Assembly (NCBI GenBank): GCA_963775875.1
Contig: CAVZKP010000021.1
Span: forward strand, 77,394-141,393
DNA length: 64,000 nucleotides
Reading direction: 5' to 3'
Source of the DNA: AP-15 sp963775875
GTDB taxonomy: Bacteria > Pseudomonadota > Alphaproteobacteria > ATCC43930 > CGMCC-115725
The position numbers and the translations under genes were made by a program. The notes beneath the pieces were generated by a model, which ran no database searches, was not told where the DNA came from, and was given only the letters and a program-made list of their open reading frames with translations. Below are positions 42,861-52,699 of this stretch, piece after piece; within the stretch, counting starts at the first letter, position 1, and every line of letters starts with the position of its first letter.

Positions 42861-43584
42861 CTATTCCCGGCGGAAGGTCACCACCAATACATCGCGATAG
42901 GCCGGGAGCAGCGGGTCGAGCGGCTCGACCGCGGTGACGCCGTGAAACACCCGGCTGTCGTCGACCAGCGCCGAGTTCGAGCGGACGGGTCAGGGTGAAA
43001 CTGCCGAGCGGGCGCTTGGCCAAATCGTAGATCGTGGTTTCACCGCTGGCGATGTTCTCGCGCCGCACCATCAGCACCAGCACCCAATCGACCCCGTCGC
43101 GGTGCATGCCTTCGGGGGTCGGCCGGCCAACCTGCCCGGGCCGCGCCTCGATGCGGAATTGGTGCAATTCGACATGCCAGGCATCGGGCCGGACCGCCGC
43201 CGGGGTCATCCGGTCGAACAGCTCGTGGCTGGTGCGCAGGATCGCGTTCAGCGCCGGGTGACCGGCGACGGCGTCGGTCACCGGCTCGAACCAGCGTTCG
43301 ACGCCGCCATTGAGCGGGTTGTAATCCTGGCTCTGATAGTGCGGCTGGCGCGGCTTGCGCAGGATCCCCAGCGGCGTCGCCCGCAGCGCGGCAAAGCGGC
43401 GGCGGCGATAGCGCCCGCCATCGGCCATATAGGCGTCGACGCCGAGATCGTTCCAGCTGGCGGCAAAGGATTCCCAGTCGCGCAATTCGGGATCGCCCAA
43501 CAGCACGCGCATCTGCGGCGCCTGGACGAAGGCAAAGCCGTCTCGTTCGATCGTGCCGGCGAGTTTTCCGAGCGACTGGCTCAT
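42861..43584 (-). pseudogene. 2OG-Fe(II) dioxygenase family protein, frameshifted
   Basis: About 240 residues after repair. MSQSLGKLAGTIERDGFAFV begins a protein of the BsmA/2OG-dioxygenase type; the iron motif is GMHRDGVDWV (HxD) and the distal His lies in SRVFHGVTAVEPL, which is found only after a frame change near 42978. Removing one base in CCGCTCGAACTC joins LTRP to the SALVDDSRVFHG segment and ends with TFRRE and a TAG at 42861. As read, the second iron ligand is lost. It lies 10 nt upstream of an LLM oxidoreductase gene's stop. Confidence 0.8.
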
Positions 43585-43594
43585 CAGATCTCTT

Positions 43595-44632
43595 TCACAA
43601 CACCGCTTCGGCGATCACCCGCAACGCCGCAACATCGGCGCCCGCCAGAACCAGGGAGCCGACCCGGTGATCCCGGGCGATCTCTTTCCAGGCCCGCAGC
43701 CGGTCGCGGATGCGCTCCTTCGGCCCGATCAGCGAGGTCTCGTCGATCAGCGCGTCGGGCACCGCCGCCTCGGCCTCCTTGCGCCTGCCGCCGAGATAGT
43801 GGTCCTGGATTGTTGCCGCCGCCGCCTCGTAGCCCATGCGCTTCGCCAGATCGTTGTAATAATTCTTCGAGCGCGCGCCCATGCCGCCGATATAAAGCGC
43901 CAGATTGGGCCGGATCGCGTCGCGGCAGGCGGCGAGATCGTCGCCGATGCTGACCCGGATATAGGGAGCGAGATCGAAATCGGCGAGGGTTTTCCCGGTG
44001 CCGGCCTTGGCCATGCCGGCGACGATCGGGGCGGTGATCGCCTGCGCCTGCTCCGGCGACATGAAGAACGGCAAGGTCCCGTCCGCGACCTCGCCGGCGG
44101 TGCGCAGCCCGGCCGGGGCCACCGCCGCGGTATAGATCTTCAGGCCGGGGTCGCCGTGGATGATGCTGCGCAGCGGCTTGCCGAGCCCGGTCGAACCCGG
44201 CCCGGTATAGGGGATCTGATAATGCTCGCCGTGATATTCGAGCGGCGCCTTGCGCTCGAGGATCTGGCGGATGATCGCGATATATTCGCGGGTGCGCGCC
44301 AACGGCTTGCCAAACGGGACGCCGTGCCAGCCCTCGACCACCTGCGGCCCGGACGGCCCGATGCCGCACAGAAAGCGATTGCCGGAGAGTAACTGCAAGG
44401 TCATCGCCGTCATCGCCGCGCAGGCCGGGGTGCGCGCCGGCATCTGCATGATGCTGGTGCCGGCCTTGATCCGCTTGGTCTGCGCCAGCACCCAGGCGAC
44501 CGGCGACACCGCGTCGGTGCCATAGGCCTCGCCGCACCACACCGCGGCGTAGCCGAGCGCCTCCGCCTCGCGGACCAGATCGATGTCGATCCCGGCGGTC
44601 GGGGAGACCCTCAGCGCGATCGCCAGTTTCAT
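43595..44632 (-). CDS. Luciferase-like (LLM) flavin-dependent oxidoreductase
   Basis: 345 residues with the TIM-barrel luciferase fold: MKLAIALRVSPTAGIDIDLV, the AEALGYAAVWCGEAYG start of the family, IKAGTSIMQMPARTPACAAM and FLCGIGPSGPQVVEGWHGV. The flavin may be FMN or F420. It overlaps the next LLM gene by four bases (ATGA), so the two are translationally coupled. The substrate is unknown. Confidence 0.88.
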   Translation of the reverse strand: MKLAIALRVSPTAGIDIDLVREAEALGYAAVWCGEAYGTDAVSPVAWVLAQTKRIKAGTSIMQMPARTPACAAMTAMTLQLLSGNRFLCGIGPSGPQVVEGWHGVPFGKPLARTREYIAIIRQILERKAPLEYHGEHYQIPYTGPGSTGLGKPLRSIIHGDPGLKIYTAAVAPAGLRTAGEVADGTLPFFMSPEQAQAITAPIVAGMAKAGTGKTLADFDLAPYIRVSIGDDLAACRDAIRPNLALYIGGMGARSKNYYNDLAKRMGYEAAAATIQDHYLGGRRKEAEAAVPDALIDETSLIGPKERIRDRLRAWKEIARDHRVGSLVLAGADVAALRVIAEAVL

Positions 44633-45456
44633 CGAACCGCCTCCGCCGCGCGGGCAATGCGCTCCACCGCGGCGAGCCAGTCGTCGAGCATGCGCTCGGC
44701 GGGCTCGACCAGCACATGCCCGACGCCGGCCCCCTCAAAGCCGGCGAGGCGGGCGGCGAGCGCGGCCTCGTCCTTGCCGTCCCAGCCGTGGCGCACCGAG
44801 ATCGCGAACCCGGGCTCCGGCCGCTGCGCGCGCAGCCGGCGCACGATCGGCGCCGCCGCCTCGGGCGAGACCCGCGAGCCGTGCCAGCCGTCGAGCCGCA
44901 GCGCGCGCTTGAGGGCGGGTTCCGAGCTGCCGCCGATCCAGATCGGGATCGGCTTGACCGGCTGCGGCAGCATCCGCATATCCTCGACCACCGCCGGGAT
45001 ATGATGCGCCCGGAACGTCACCGGGTCCTGCGTCCACACCGCGCGCATCATCGCGATGCCCTCGTCCATGCGCCGGCCGCGCTCGCGGAACGGCGCCCCC
45101 AAGGCGGCGAATTCGGCCTCGAGCCAGCCGACCCCGGCGCCCAGGATCAGCCGCCCCTCGGACAAATTCTGCAACGTCGCCAGCTCCTTGGCGAGCGGCA
45201 GCGGGTGGCGCATCGGCAATACCAGGACGCTGGTGCCGAGCCCGATCCGCTTGGTGTAGGCCGCCGCCCAGGTCAGGGTCAGCACCGGATCGTAGAACAA
45301 TGCCGAGGGCGGGTAGGCCGCATCCTTCGGCACGATAATGTGCTCGCTCGACCAGGCATCGGCAAAGCCCAGCTCCTCGGCCTGGATCGCCGCGCGCCGG
45401 ATCGCCTCCGGCCCCGCCTTGCGCCCGATATGCGGCAGATGAATCCCGACCCGCAT
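44629..45456 (-). CDS. LLM class oxidoreductase, TIGR03619-like
   Basis: The ATG at 45456 (MRVGIHLPHIGRKAGPEAIR) gives 275 residues. AEELGFADAWSSEHIIVP, IGLGTSVLVLPMRHPLPLAK and LSEGRLILGAGVGWLEAEF are typical of LLM proteins called F420-dependent. Many alphaproteobacteria lack F420 or have it only partly, so the cofactor is unproved. It is the first gene of the pair with 43595-44632. Confidence 0.88.
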   Translation of the reverse strand: MRVGIHLPHIGRKAGPEAIRRAAIQAEELGFADAWSSEHIIVPKDAAYPPSALFYDPVLTLTWAAAYTKRIGLGTSVLVLPMRHPLPLAKELATLQNLSEGRLILGAGVGWLEAEFAALGAPFRERGRRMDEGIAMMRAVWTQDPVTFRAHHIPAVVEDMRMLPQPVKPIPIWIGGSSEPALKRALRLDGWHGSRVSPEAAAPIVRRLRAQRPEPGFAISVRHGWDGKDEAALAARLAGFEGAGVGHVLVEPAERMLDDWLAAVERIARAAEAVR

Positions 45457-45536
45457 GCTCGATCTCCCGAGAAATCTTCGGCGGCCCAAGCTGCGGCGGT
45501 TCGGGGGTCGGTTGCAAGCGCGCTGCGGCTCTCGTC

Positions 45537-45565
45537 AAACGAAAACGGCGCCCGAAGGCGCCGCC
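45537..45565 (-). terminator. Rho-independent terminator of the IgGFc-domain gene
   Basis: On the minus strand a seven-base-pair stem CGGCGCC/GGCGCCG with a TTCG tetraloop (45546-45563) is followed by TTTTCGTTT. It lies 27 nt after the stop codon of the PEP-CTERM gene. Stem, stable loop and T-rich tail make this the clearest intrinsic terminator in the window. Confidence 0.8.
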
Positions 45566-45591
45566 TGTCACTCCACGGGTGTCGGTTTTTT

Positions 45592-47004
45592 TTACGCCGT
45601 CTTGCCTCGGCGGCGCGCCCAGCCGAGCCCGGCAAGGCCGACGGCGAGCAAGGTCAGCGAGGCCGGCTCCGGCGCCGTGCTCGGCGGGGGCGGGGAGGCG
45701 CCCGGCGAAAAGGTTGCGCCAGCGAAGGTGAAGTACGAATCGTAGGTGGTTCCGCCGTCGATCAGCAGCAGGAACGGATTGGTATCTTTGATCTCGCCCT
45801 CGCCGGCCGTGATCGCGATGTTGCAGGTGTCGTAAAGCGACGCGGTCAGCGCCGTGCAATCGCTTCCCGGCACCGAGGCGAACGCCGAGCCGTTGAGGCT
45901 GAGCTCCAGCGAGCCGACGTCAGTGCCGAGCAGCGCCAGATCGAGAAAGTTCGTCACATAGGCCTGGCTGCCGACAGGGGTGGAGAAGATGTAGTCGTTC
46001 AGCCATTGGTCGGCACCGGGGATCCATGACTCTGCGGGATCGCCGACCACACTCGGATGCTCGCTCTGGCTGGTCAGATATTCATTGACCAGCACTGGAT
46101 TGTTGGCGGTCAATTCGCCGCCCGCGCCGGAGCGGAATTCAAAAAATTGGCCGGCATTCAAAGTCGCAATCGTCGCGCCCTGGTAAGTCACCACGGTGCC
46201 GTTGGTGGCAGCCAGTACCCGCACGAGGTTGCTGCTGGGGTTCTCCGTCCCGATCGTCGTCGGGATGACGGCGTGCTTGGTGTAATTGTCGACGCTGGGA
46301 AGCGCGGTCAGCGTGTGGTCGCAGGCATATGCGCCCGCCGGAATGTCGGTACATTGGTTGCCACCGAACACGGCGATCGGGGCCGTGGACGTAATACTCG
46401 TTCCAGTAACATCCGTACTACTGGCGAACAACACCGCTTGGCCGGCATTGAGGGTTACGTTAAATGGTACGCCAGCCGGTTGGCCGCTGGTAAACGAGTT
46501 CGACGGTGTGATCGTCACCGTCGTATTATTTGCGGTACCGACAATACTGAGCTGAGATGGGTAGCCGATCGTGTTCTGATAGCCCATCGCGTAATAAGAA
46601 GTACCGAGCGCCGTCGAATTGAACAAGTAAGTGGTATCGGTGGTGGCGGTTTCCCGGCTGAGATAGGAGGCGCCGACATTGGCGCTTGGATTGGTGGTCG
46701 CGACCACAAAGCCGTTGTTGGTGACCAAGCCGGAAGTGGTCAGATCGTCGCTGCTCGGGATCACTACCGACGTCACGTCGGTGGCGCCGACGGTAAACGG
46801 GCTGGAAAAGCCGTTCGGCGAGGTAATCGATCCGGCGATCCCCGGCGCACCGTATACGAACACCGTATTGGTCTCGCTTTGGTCGTAGTTGATCGGCATG
46901 CCGAAATAGAGCTGATTCGCATTCGCCATGCCCGACCAGGCGAGAAGTCCGAACGCGCCGACGCCAGCCACCAGGCGCCTCTTCCCAAGGATGTAAGCGG
47001 ACAT
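45592..47004 (-). CDS. IgGFc-binding-domain PEP-CTERM surface protein
   Basis: 470 residues. A signal peptide (residues 1-28, ending MANA) precedes a single long domain that reads like the FCGBP/IgGFc-binding N-terminal family: TSVVIPSSDDL, SALGTSYYAMGYQNTIGYPSQLSIVGTANNTTVTITPS pattern (split here), GTSITSTAPIAVFGGNQCTDIPAGAYACDHTL split likewise, RVLAATNGTVVTYQG, TLNAGQFFEFRSG, NPVLVNEYLTSQ and ADQWLNDYIFSTP. The C-terminus is a PEP-CTERM signal (APEPASLTLLAVGLAGLGWARRR), for exosortase and anchoring. Exosortase is not in the window. The domain is known from mucin-binding and adhesive proteins. Confidence 0.85.
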   Translation of the reverse strand: MSAYILGKRRLVAGVGAFGLLAWSGMANANQLYFGMPINYDQSETNTVFVYGAPGIAGSITSPNGFSSPFTVGATDVTSVVIPSSDDLTTSGLVTNNGFVVATTNPSANVGASYLSRETATTDTTYLFNSTALGTSYYAMGYQNTIGYPSQLSIVGTANNTTVTITPSNSFTSGQPAGVPFNVTLNAGQAVLFASSTDVTGTSITSTAPIAVFGGNQCTDIPAGAYACDHTLTALPSVDNYTKHAVIPTTIGTENPSSNLVRVLAATNGTVVTYQGATIATLNAGQFFEFRSGAGGELTANNPVLVNEYLTSQSEHPSVVGDPAESWIPGADQWLNDYIFSTPVGSQAYVTNFLDLALLGTDVGSLELSLNGSAFASVPGSDCTALTASLYDTCNIAITAGEGEIKDTNPFLLLIDGGTTYDSYFTFAGATFSPGASPPPPSTAPEPASLTLLAVGLAGLGWARRRGKTA

Positions 47005-47573
47005 CTCGCTGCCTTCCCTAACGATCTCTACGCCGTGCCGTTGTATCGGGCGTCGGCGCGGGCGCCGGTTGCGCCTATGTTAAGGTTAAAGCATAATCCA
47101 TGCCAACTATGACAACATCCTGAATGCGCGAGATAAAACGGGAAACGATTGAGGTAAGACAAGCGAGATTGTAAATTTTTCCGTCGTGACCTTGCGGTGG
47201 CTCGCGGGTCGGGAAACGATCCGGTCTCGAACCTGATCTTTGCCGGGCGTTGTGGTTTTGTTGATCTGTAAGCGCAGCCTATCGACGCGTTAATATTAAT
47301 CAGACGTTCTTGCCTCTAAAGCAAGTTGTCATCTCGGTCCCGTCGATGTCGGAATTTTTTACAAAACCTTGTCGCAAGCTCCACCGGATGCTGGGGCAAT
47401 CGTCACCGGACGGGGCGAGCGCTGCGCGCAGCGGTAATCGCGCTGGCGCTGCGAGACCGTAATCGAGCCGCGTCTGCGGTCAGGCCGGAGTAATCGTCGT
47501 CAGAAGGAACCGCTACACCCGATGATCTGAGTCATTTGCCGGCGCGGACGAATGGCCTGATAGTCCCCGGGCG
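47005..47573. other. AT-richer intergenic region
   Basis: 569 nt between two divergent genes. The stretch 47090-47400 is clearly less GC-rich than its surroundings, with TTAATATTAATCAG near 47289 and TTAAGGTTAAAG near 47079, plausible promoter or regulatory zones. No reading frame or RNA is convincing. Confidence 0.5.
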
Positions 47574-48599
47574 ATGAGCGTCGCCAGCTGGATCCAGGAA
47601 TTCAACACCGCCCCGGCGGGTGCCCTGCCGCGCAATGTCTTCCGCTATGTGCTGGGGAGCAGCGGGTTGCACCAGGTTTTCCTGCTGGTGCTGACCGTCA
47701 GCGTCTTTCTGATCGAAGTCGTGCCGCTCGAATTGCAGCGCCGGATCGTCAACGATCTGGTCAAGCACCGCCCGTATCGCTGGGTGGTCGGCCTGTGCGC
47801 GGTCTATGCCGGCACCGTGCTGGTGCAGGGCGGCACCAAGCTCGCGCTGAACATCTATCGCAGCTGGGTCGGCGAGCGGGCCAAGCGCGAATTGCGGCGG
47901 CGGGTTCACACCGTCGTCGAGACCCCCGGCGCGACCTCGCCCGCCACCGAAGCGCAGGGCATCGGGGTTTCGATGATCGTCGCCGAAGTCGAGCCGATCG
48001 GCGGGTTTGTCGGCGAGAGCGTCTCCGAGCCGCTATTGCAGATCGGCATCATCTGTTCGGTGATGGCCTATCTGATCCATATCGATCCGTGGATGGCGCT
48101 GGCCGCTTTCGGGCTGTTCGTTCCTCAGCTGGTCTTTGTCCCGCTGCTGCAATCCGCGGTCAACCGGCGCACCGGCGCGCGCATCCAGGTGTTGCGCCGG
48201 CTCGGCATCGCGATGATCGACCGCAATGACGACGTCGAAGACGATCGGCGGATCGAACAGGCCTTCGCGCTCGATATGGGAATCTTCAAGCTGAAGTTTT
48301 CGATGAATTTTTTGATGAATGTCTGCAATCACCTGCAAATAATTTCGGCTTTGCTGGTCGGCGGCTGGTGGGTCTACACTAGTCGGCTCGAGATCGGCGG
48401 CGTGGTCGCCTTCATCTCCGGGATCGGCCGGCTGAACGATCCGTGGGGCGATCTGGTCAATTATTTTCGCGACGTCAACGTCACCCAGATCAAGTACCGT
48501 CTGTTGGCCGAAGCGGTCAATCAGCTGGCCCCGGCCGGTCTCGCCCGGGACCAGGCCACGCCCGACCCGGATGCTCACCCGCCGCATGAGCCTCGATAG
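47574..48599 (+). CDS. ABC exporter transmembrane half without ATPase
   Basis: 341 residues similar to the six-helix type I exporter membrane domain: helices near 30-50, 70-95, 150-190 and 255-280, with coupling-region residues ERAKRELRRRVHTVVE. The protein stops where the nucleotide-binding domain should begin (QLAPAGLARDQ), and no ATPase gene follows within the 75 nt before the kinase gene. It may work with an ATPase encoded elsewhere or not transport at all. Confidence 0.75.
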   Translation: MSVASWIQEFNTAPAGALPRNVFRYVLGSSGLHQVFLLVLTVSVFLIEVVPLELQRRIVNDLVKHRPYRWVVGLCAVYAGTVLVQGGTKLALNIYRSWVGERAKRELRRRVHTVVETPGATSPATEAQGIGVSMIVAEVEPIGGFVGESVSEPLLQIGIICSVMAYLIHIDPWMALAAFGLFVPQLVFVPLLQSAVNRRTGARIQVLRRLGIAMIDRNDDVEDDRRIEQAFALDMGIFKLKFSMNFLMNVCNHLQIISALLVGGWWVYTSRLEIGGVVAFISGIGRLNDPWGDLVNYFRDVNVTQIKYRLLAEAVNQLAPAGLARDQATPDPDAHPPHEPR

Positions 48600-48674
48600 G
48601 GACTGGTCGGCGCGCCGCCGACCCGGCGTCTGCTATAGAGTAGCCAACCCGAGCGGATCGAGCGAGATCGACGC

Positions 48675-50969
48675 ATGACCGACCTGACGGGCGCCGCCGA
48701 GCCGAGCGCGGAACCGCCGCGCCGCCGCTTTCGGAGCAAGTCGCGAACTGCGGAAAGCCACCGCGCCACCCTGGCCGGCTTCCGCCGCGGGCTGGCGCTG
48801 ATCCTGGTCCCGTCGCTGCTGCTGGTGGCGATCGAGGTCTTTAACGCGATCCGCCTGGTTCCCCAACTGCGGCAGAGCCAGGCGCTGGTGGCCCACACCT
48901 TCGAGGTGATGCGGGCGGCGCGCACGCTCGATATGGCATTGCAGGACGCCGAGCGCGGGCAGCGCGGCTTCCTGATCACCGGCGACGATGCCTATCTCGC
49001 GCCATACCGCACCGGCATCGAGCAGGCGCCGTTGAAACTGCGGGAACTGCGGCAGCTGACCGCCGACAATCCCGAACAGCAGCACCGCATCGACTTTATC
49101 GAAACCCAGATGGCGACCAAGCTCGCCGAATTGAAACAGACCATCAGCGTCCGCCGCAGCGAGGGGTTCGACGCCGCTCGCCGCATCGTCGAGACCAGTG
49201 TCGGCATGGACACGATGAGGGCGATCGTAACCGAGATCGCCAGGGTGATCGCGACCGAGGACCGCCTGCTCGACGCCCGGCAGGCGGGTTACCTCCGGGC
49301 CAGCCGGGTCAGTGCGATGACCGGCGTCGTTGCCGCCGCGTTGGCATCGATCGTGATCCTGCTCGGCGGCCTCCTGCTGGCTCGCGCCTATCGTCGGACG
49401 GAGCGATCGCAATCCTCGCTCGAGCGCAGCGAGGAGCGGTTTCGCCTGCTGGTCTCCGGGGTGCGCGACTATGCGATCTTCATGCTCGACCCGGCCGGCA
49501 ACGTGGTCAGCTGGAACGAGGGGGCGCAGCGCATCAAGGGCTATCGGGCCGACGAAATCGTCGGAAGCCATTTTTCCCGCTTCTTCCCGGCGGAAGAGGC
49601 CGCCAAGGGCACGCCGCAGGGTCTGCTCGAAGCCGCCGCCGCCGCCGACAGCGTGGAGGCCGAAGGCTGGCGCGTCCGCAAGGATGGCTCGCGCTTTTGG
49701 GCCAATGTCGTGATCACCGCGCTGCGCGCCCCCGACGGCGGGCTGCGCGGGTTCGCCAAGGTCGTACGCGACATCACCGAGCGGCGCCAGCAGCAGCAGG
49801 ATCTGGAGCATAATCGGGAGGTCCTGGCCCAGTACCAAAAGATGGAGGCGATCGGCCAGCTGACCGGCGGCGTCGCGCACGATTTCAACAATCTGCTGCA
49901 GACGATCCTCGGCAGCATCGAATTGCTGCAGCGCCCGGGCGGCTCGGGCGATGCCGCCAGGGCGGCCCGGCTGCTCGACGCCGCCCGCCGGGCGGCCGAA
50001 CATGGCGCGGCGCTGACCCAGCGGCTGCTGGCGTTCTCGCGGCGCCAGGCGCTGGCCCCGCAGATTATCGACGCGAACAAGCTGGTCGGCGGGATGTCGG
50101 AACTGCTCCACCGCACGCTCGGCGAGACGATTGCCATTGAGACCGTGCTGGCCGCCGGGCTGTGGCGGGTCTACGTCGATCCCAATCAGCTGGAGAACGC
50201 GATCCTGAACCTCGCGGTCAATGCGCGCGACGCGATGCCCAGCGGCGGCAAGCTGACGATCGAGACCGGCAACACCTGGCTCGACGATGACTATGCCGCC
50301 ACCCACGCCGAGGTGACGCCTGGGCAATACGCGCTGGTGGCAATCAGCGATTCGGGCGAGGGCATGTCCGAAGAGGTCATCGAGCGCGCCTTCGAGCCGT
50401 TCTTTACGACCAAGCCGGCAGGCAAGGGCACCGGGCTCGGACTGGCCCAGGTGCACGGGTTCGTCAAGCAGTCCGGGGGTCATATCAACCTGTACAGCGA
50501 GCCGGGCCACGGCACCACGATCAACATCTACCTGCCTCGCCACGCGGCGCAGGGTGAGGCCGAACCGGCTGCGGATCGCACAACAACCGCCGGGGCCGCC
50601 CAGGGCGAGAGCGTGCTGCTGGTCGAGGATGATGACAATGTGCGGCTCTACGGCGTCGAGGCCTTGAAGACCCTCGGCTATGCCGTCTTCGAAGCCTCGG
50701 AGAGCGGGGCGGCATTGCGCATCCTGGAGCAGCGTCCCGAGATCGCCGTGCTGTTTACCGATGTCGGCCTGCCCGGCGTCAACGGCCGCAAACTGGCCGA
50801 GGCGGCCAAGAGCCGCGCGCCCAATCTGAAAGTGTTGTACACGACCGGCTATGCGCGCAATGCGATCGTGCACAACGGCATCCTCGACACCGGCGTCGAT
50901 CTGCTGGCCAAGCCGTTCACCGTCGAGGCGCTGGGACGCAAGCTGCAACAGATGCTGCACGGGCGATAG
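48675..50969 (+). CDS. Hybrid sensor histidine kinase, CHASE3-PAS-HisKA-HATPase-REC
   Basis: 764 residues. Two membrane helices (about 40-60 and 215-235) enclose a periplasmic CHASE3-type domain (ALQDAERGQRGFLITGDD). A PAS domain follows (RFRLLVSGVRDYAIFMLD), then HisKA with phospho-acceptor His402 (GGVAHDFNNLL), the HATPase boxes (NAILNLAVNARDAMPSGG, GTGLGLAQVHGFVKQSGG) and a receiver with Asp696 (LFTDVGLPG). It is a complete membrane-bound hybrid kinase; no partner regulator is adjacent and the signal is unknown. Confidence 0.93.
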   Translation: MTDLTGAAEPSAEPPRRRFRSKSRTAESHRATLAGFRRGLALILVPSLLLVAIEVFNAIRLVPQLRQSQALVAHTFEVMRAARTLDMALQDAERGQRGFLITGDDAYLAPYRTGIEQAPLKLRELRQLTADNPEQQHRIDFIETQMATKLAELKQTISVRRSEGFDAARRIVETSVGMDTMRAIVTEIARVIATEDRLLDARQAGYLRASRVSAMTGVVAAALASIVILLGGLLLARAYRRTERSQSSLERSEERFRLLVSGVRDYAIFMLDPAGNVVSWNEGAQRIKGYRADEIVGSHFSRFFPAEEAAKGTPQGLLEAAAAADSVEAEGWRVRKDGSRFWANVVITALRAPDGGLRGFAKVVRDITERRQQQQDLEHNREVLAQYQKMEAIGQLTGGVAHDFNNLLQTILGSIELLQRPGGSGDAARAARLLDAARRAAEHGAALTQRLLAFSRRQALAPQIIDANKLVGGMSELLHRTLGETIAIETVLAAGLWRVYVDPNQLENAILNLAVNARDAMPSGGKLTIETGNTWLDDDYAATHAEVTPGQYALVAISDSGEGMSEEVIERAFEPFFTTKPAGKGTGLGLAQVHGFVKQSGGHINLYSEPGHGTTINIYLPRHAAQGEAEPAADRTTTAGAAQGESVLLVEDDDNVRLYGVEALKTLGYAVFEASESGAALRILEQRPEIAVLFTDVGLPGVNGRKLAEAAKSRAPNLKVLYTTGYARNAIVHNGILDTGVDLLAKPFTVEALGRKLQQMLHGR

Positions 50970-51139
50970 CCGCCGGTCGCCCGCGTCGGTCCCGTTGCCC
51001 CGCCACAAACGCAGGGAGGCACTTCCGAACCTGCATGGCCCGGCGGCGGTGGTGCGGTTGACGACCCGGCGGCGGCGACCTAATCACTGCCGGCGACACA
51101 ATCACCGCCGCCGGCGATGGCGGCACGAGGGAGGAGCTG

Positions 51140-52562
51140 ATGCCCGGATCCAATTCCGAGGACCTGCTGGCGCTATATGACCGGGCGCCGCTCAATCGCC
51201 GCTATTGGGTTGCCTTTGCCATCCTGTCGGCGATTACCGTCCTCGAATTCTTCGATTTTTCGGTCGTCGCCTTCCTGCTCGCGGTGGTCGGGCCGCACTG
51301 GCACCTGACCTATGGCCAATCCGCGCTGATCCTCTACAGCGGCGGCATCGGCTCGATCGTCGGCGCGCTGATCTTCGGCGGCTCGTCCGACGCCTGGGGG
51401 CGCAAGTCGCAGATGATCATCGGCACCTTCATCTGCGGCATCGGCGCGGCGCTGATCGGCTTCGTGCCCGATGGCGCGTGGGGCCTGTTCGCGCTGCTGC
51501 GGTTTGTCGTCGGCGTCGGGCTGACCGCCGGCGGTGGTTCCGGCGCTGACCATCGTCGTCGAGTTGACGCCGACCCGGCACCGCACCAGGGTCACCAGCT
51601 TTTACATCGTGTTCGCGACCGCCGGCGGGCTGCTCGCCTCGATCACCTCGGCCGCGCTGCTCGCGGCCATCGGCTGGCGTGGCATGGCCATGCTCGGCAT
51701 CTCGGTCGCGGTGGCCGGCGTGCTGGCCGGGTTTTACGTCCCCGAATCGGTGCGCTGGCTGACCGCCAAAGGCCGCTTCGCCGAGGCGCGCGCCAAAGTC
51801 GCCGAGCAGCTGGGCATCCCGCTGCAATCGGTGCCGCTGCCGACGATCCTGCCCGCCACCGTGCCGCGCGGCCGGCTCTCCGAGCTCTACGCCCAGCCGC
51901 GCCAGTTCTGGGAGACCCTGTTGATTTGGGGCGGCGCGGCGACCGCAGCCTATGGCATCTATCTGTGGGGGCCGACCGTGGTCGCCCTGCTGCTGAAGGT
52001 TCCGGTGCCGCAGGCCGCCAAATACTTCATCTATGTCACCGGCGCCGGGGTGACCGGAAAGATCGTCGTCTCGTTCCTGGCGCCTGTCATGGGCCGCCGC
52101 CGCCTCGGCGTGTTGTGGGGCTTTGGCGGGGTCGTCGCGCTGGCCGCCACCGGCTATTTCAACAGCGTCTTCATCGGCAGCGTGCCGCTGATCGTCGTGC
52201 TGTTGGCGGCGTCGGCGTTCTGCATCGACGGCAGCTTTGCGAATCTGGCGCCCTATACCGTCGAAAGCTACGGGGTGCGGCTCGGCGCCCGCTCCTCCGG
52301 TCTCGGCCAAACCGCCAACGGCGTCGGCAAGATCCTCGGCCCGCTGAGCATCGCGCTGATCGCCGGTAGCAGCAACATCGTCTCGCCGCAGGCCACCGAA
52401 GGGGCGTTGTTTCCGGCATTTCTGTTCCTGGCGTTCGGCATGCTGCTGGTCGGATTGTCCTTTGCCTTCCTCGGCCGGGAGACCCATGGCCGCACGATCG
52501 CTCTGAGCGAGGACGGGCCGCAACGGCAGCGGCCGGCCGTGCTCGGCGCCGAGACGCGCTGA
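51140..52562 (+). pseudogene. MFS transporter, copy 1, frameshifted
   Basis: A 12-helix major facilitator of about 473 residues after repair, close to its tandem paralogue at 52700. The frame breaks near 51533, where GCCGGCGGTGGTTCCG carries one G too many compared with GCCGGGGTCACG in copy 2; removing it joins GVGLTAG to VPALTIVVELTP. MFS motifs SSDAWGRKSQ (loop 2-3) and ESVRWLTAKGRF are present. The substrate is unknown; aromatic-acid or sugar-acid transport is possible. Confidence 0.85.
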
Positions 52563-52699
52563 GCGCCTGCGGCCGGGCCGGGCATATCCGCTTCCGGCCA
52601 TCGACGCGGCTGCTGTTGACGGGGTCGCGCCGGGCGGCCTAAACCTCCGACCGGAGACGGCGAGCCGATCATCGGACTCGCCGCCCAAAGGAGGAGGAA

